In this document: positions 61,206-64,000 of the stretch, piece by piece
How positions within the stretch are numbered: position 1 is the first letter of the stretch
Layout of the letters: every line of letters starts with the position of its first letter
NCBI GenBank assembly: GCA_950106755.1
Contig: OX467091.1
Coordinates: forward strand, 21,097,538-21,161,537
Length of the DNA stretch: 64,000 nt
Direction: 5' to 3'
Source: Climacium dendroides
Taxonomy: Eukaryota; Streptophyta; Bryopsida; Hypnales; Climaciaceae
Notes under the pieces: generated by a model
The model's input: only the letters and a program-made list of their open reading frames with translations
What the model was told of the DNA's origin: nothing
Databases searched by the model: none
Made by a program: the position numbers and the translations under genes

Positions 61206-61251
61206 CTGAAGTTGTGATGAAATTCGAAGCTTCACGAGCGCTGTTTGTGTG

Positions 61252-61290
61252 TGTCGCGCTCTCTCTCTCTCTCCCTCCCTGTTCTCCGAT
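61252..61290 (-). promoter_or_regulatory. GA/CT-rich start region of the penta-EF-hand gene
   Basis: A CT-run (61259-61279, read as GAGAGAG on the gene strand) lies just upstream of the 5'-UTR exon. Such Y-patch or GAGA-like tracts are common at plant transcription starts. No TATA box is clear. Confidence 0.4.
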
Positions 61291-61299
61291 GTTTATGAT

Positions 61300-63600
61300 T
61301 GCAGTTGGGATTACAAATGAAATATGATTTCTGAGAGGAAGAAGTTGTTGTGGGTGGGTTGCGATGGATGTCCGCGACGTCGGTTCGAAGGTAACTTCGG
61401 CGAGGGAAGGACGCGACTAGAAGGTACAGGACAGACGTCGGCAGCACGCCGGCCCTTTGTTGAGGACGCTGGCTGGGTGGTCGTTCTTCAGCTGCTTCTT
61501 TGCCGAGTCAAGGTTTCGTCCAGAGGGCGCTTTGACTCGGCTTACAAATAGTGTGGGCTCGGAAATCAGCACTTGTGGAACAGTATTGGCTCTGGACCAG
61601 AGCTTTTATTTTTAATTTTTTGGAAAAGTGGTATCACTTAAAATTTGGTGAAGCATCATATTCCTACATTCATCCATCTGCTGATGGAAAATCACTTTTA
61701 AATTATATTCATATATTATTTTCATCCAAATTTGGTGACTTCATCCATAATTTAATTAGAAATGGGAAATTCATGGCAATGATTACAATTTGGAGCCACA
61801 TCCCTAAACCATTACTTGATGAAATGTAGAGATTTATTTTCAAATAGTGCAATTTGGCTACATAGTGCCAAAAAAAAGGATTGCTTTGGAGTGAAAGACA
61901 GGGGCTTTGCATTAAGAAAGCAACCCTCACAAATTTTTGAGGAACTACCCTATTTACAAAGTGATTATATATTGCAAGGTTAGAATCTCTAGTAGTGCAT
62001 TTGATTGTTTTATATTAAACAAAGATTGTGTCCGTTAACAATTTCACAAATTTGTTTTTCTCGGTCACATTTTTATTGACTCAATTTTTCATCTATCTAT
62101 TCATATTAAACTTTGATGACATCTGAATGACTTTGTAGTGCATCCATGTAGGTTGAAGAGTTTTTTTAGTGCCCTTGCATTGCAATAGGATTTGTTCTAA
62201 TATCTATTACTTTTAATGTAAATTATATTTTAATGATTTCACAAGATTTTCATCCATATAATTTCTTATCTTTTGGTTTTCACTAAACTCCAAGCTTGAG
62301 AATTGCTTCTCTTTTTGTTTTGTTCCATTCCTTTTTATCTTTTTAATATTTGTGCATTTTATGGGGGCAATAGGGAATTGTATACAAAGAAGAATACAAT
62401 TATGAACCACTATTGAAAAAAGCACCTTTCATTTTCCAAGGGGACTTTTTTTTGTAATCTCTATTGGGAGAAACCATTGTAATTAGTTTTTTCATTTGCA
62501 CTAATGGATGATCTATACAACATTTACATTTCTTCATTTTTCATCAATGATTAATGTTGGGCAATTCTTCAAGATTTATAGCAAAAATGACCCTCCTAAT
62601 CAAATTCAATGCTCCTTGTCAAAACATTGTTTGTCATAAATCCTTCTTTCATGGGATCAAAATGCACAAAAAAACATCATTTTTTTAATGTAGTTTTTTT
62701 AACAATATACACCAATACACCAAACAAATATTGAAGCATTTCAAATGAAAATTTTTGGACAAGGTCCCTAAAATTGTATCTAAAAACTTGTTTATTATAC
62801 ACCTCAATCAATTTCAAAAATTGTATATTGAAATGATAATTTGATTTTGAAATTCAAATTATATGAAATGTCATTGCTTTATTTTCAAATTTTTGAAAGA
62901 TTTACTTATTTTCAAGTATTAAAAAGAGAAAAAAATATTTAAATAGTTAAAGATATAAAGTTGTACTAATCTATAAATTTGTCAAAATTCAAGTTTCGTT
63001 TGTTTATTCAAGAAAATATTCCATATAAAACATGTGAAGACTTAAATGGTATTAAAGAAAATTTAATGGTGTTAAAAAAACTAAAATAATCTTGCCTAAT
63101 TATGACTTGTTTAGAAAAACACCCTATCTAGATTCTTGCCTAAAAAATAAGCCGTAAGAATATGAGTGCCTACAATGGATTTTAAATACTTCTATTTTTT
63201 TAGCACAATGAAAATTCATAGTTTACTCAAATGTTGTCCAAAAACTTCATGCATTGAGAGTCTCCAATCCCCTTTTCACTCCCCAAAAGAATGAGTTTAA
63301 AAACACAGACCATACCCAACTAGTCATTCGGAAGATTCTAGGTGCTGATAAGATAACATACCTAACCAGAATGAAAACATGTTAAATTTTTTTCTTGCAA
63401 GAGTAAAAATGTGACATTGCTCTGTATTCTAGAATTTGGGAAGAGAATGGAGGATGTGATATTACAGAAGAACTATCAAAGAGGTAGGTGTCCCAATTTT
63501 GGACAACTGAATAGTATCAGCTGAGGTGGGAAGACTCTTTTGCTGCATCAGCACGGTCACAAAACTTACTGGCAAGATGACGCGTGTACATATTCTGGTT
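61300..63600. other. gene-free spacer
   Basis: Positions 61380-61550 are GC-rich and include a 10-bp inverted repeat (gccgagtcaa at 61502-61511 and its complement at 61532-61541). A 75-codon plus-strand frame (61324-61551) has a true ATG but no known domain. Positions 61625-61870 match 35340-35560. From 61.9 to 63.4 kb the sequence is AT-rich with nothing recognisable. Confidence 0.5.
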
Positions 63601-63607
63601 AGAACCA

Positions 63608-63650
63608 TGACACGTGGCAACTCAAAAGCGGAAAGCATCTTTATAAGTAT
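63608..63650 (+). promoter_or_regulatory. ABRE/G-box plus TATA-like promoter
   Basis: ACACGTGGC (63610-63618), a full ABA-response-element core containing the CACGTG G-box, lies about 23 bases upstream of TTTATAAGTA (63640-63649), a good TATA box. This arrangement is typical of ABA or stress-responsive plant promoters. The downstream ATG is at 63841. Confidence 0.45.
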
Positions 63651-63840
63651 TGTTACAGTACCGTGATCGTTTGATGCTGACAGAGTTCAGAGAATGATAC
63701 CCTACAAACAGTACTCCCTCCGCGCTGCAAACAAAATGAAGTTTGAAAGGAAATTGCAAAACTTTGTCTGTTAGTATGGAAAAATTCAGTTCCGGAATAG
63801 TTCTTTGTCCAAGCAACATGACGCCTTGTGCACAATGACA

Positions 63841-64000
63841 TGCCGAGCCAACTCATGAACAAGGTTTTCCTACGACTGCCGGTAGAAACCGCCGGTTGCA
63901 ACAAGTTCATGGTTACAACAAATACAGAATTCCACATGAGTAAGGACAAGCTTGGGCAACAAGGGCGCTTCCTGTTCAACTACATTGCAAAAACCCCGTT
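63841..64000 (+). CDS. possible first exon of an unidentified gene, cut by the window edge
   Basis: An ATG-started frame is open for 53 codons to the end of the window (MPSQLMNKVFLRLPVETAG at its start), with an in-frame stop at 63820 upstream. It is GC-richer than the flanking AT-rich spacer and lies about 190 bases downstream of a TATA-like box and ABRE. I do not recognise the protein. A minus-strand reading of the same segment is also open for about 100 codons but lacks a convincing start, so orientation is not settled. Confidence 0.35.

Noticed and set aside
61324..61551. 75-codon plus-strand frame divergent to the penta-EF-hand gene
   Set aside because: True ATG, but no domain and a position in the GC-rich promoter region; more likely chance.

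Overview
This is nuclear DNA of a land plant. The evidence is intron-rich genes with GT-AG splice sites, TIR-NBS-LRR immune receptor genes, a chloroplast NADP-malate dehydrogenase relic, and plant-specific families (AAF/SPA15, glycine-rich domain protein GRDP, plant penta-EF-hand protein). Exons are GC-richer than the AT-rich spacers, and introns are short to moderate. The style of the TIR exon and the gene spacing make me favour a seed-free plant such as a moss, but this is inference and the species is not determined.

Layout. 1-2.5 kb: gene-free repeats. 2.5-27.4 kb: one head-to-tail segmental duplication (copy A about 2.54-16.43 kb, copy B about 16.77-27.4 kb). Each copy carries, on the minus strand, an intact-looking TIR-NBS-LRR gene (7.3-11.8 and 19.4-23.8 kb). 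An intron-less, frameshifted NADP-MDH relic lies downstream of each gene, and a conserved exon-like block of unknown identity lies upstream. Each copy has since received its own insertions, so the partner copy serves as an empty-site control. 29.0-34.3 kb (+): a ten-coding-exon AAF/SPA15 gene for a chloroplast senescence-associated protein. 34.4-48.2 kb: gene-poor, packed with dispersed repeats and small TTAA-flanked inverted-repeat elements. 48.4-56.85 kb (+): a nine-exon GRDP (DUF1399) gene. 59.49-61.3 kb (-): a single-coding-exon penta-EF-hand (CML49/50-like) gene with a 5'-UTR intron. 63.6-64.0 kb: a promoter-like segment and a possible first exon running off the right edge.

The genes do not form a pathway. 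The most unusual content is a set of DNA elements with CCC... termini flanked by TTAA (13.63-15.09, 25.26-25.57, 25.60-26.97, 38.75-39.43, 43.73-44.55, 45.20-45.42 kb), reminiscent of piggyBac-type insertions. Two of these insertions have a paralogous empty site inside the tandem duplication. Other notable points are the co-duplicated retroposed NADP-MDH relic, an AAF intron that is mostly a dispersed repeat whose edge coincides with the splice donor, a GC-AG intron in GRDP, and tandem duplications in many introns of GRDP and PEF.
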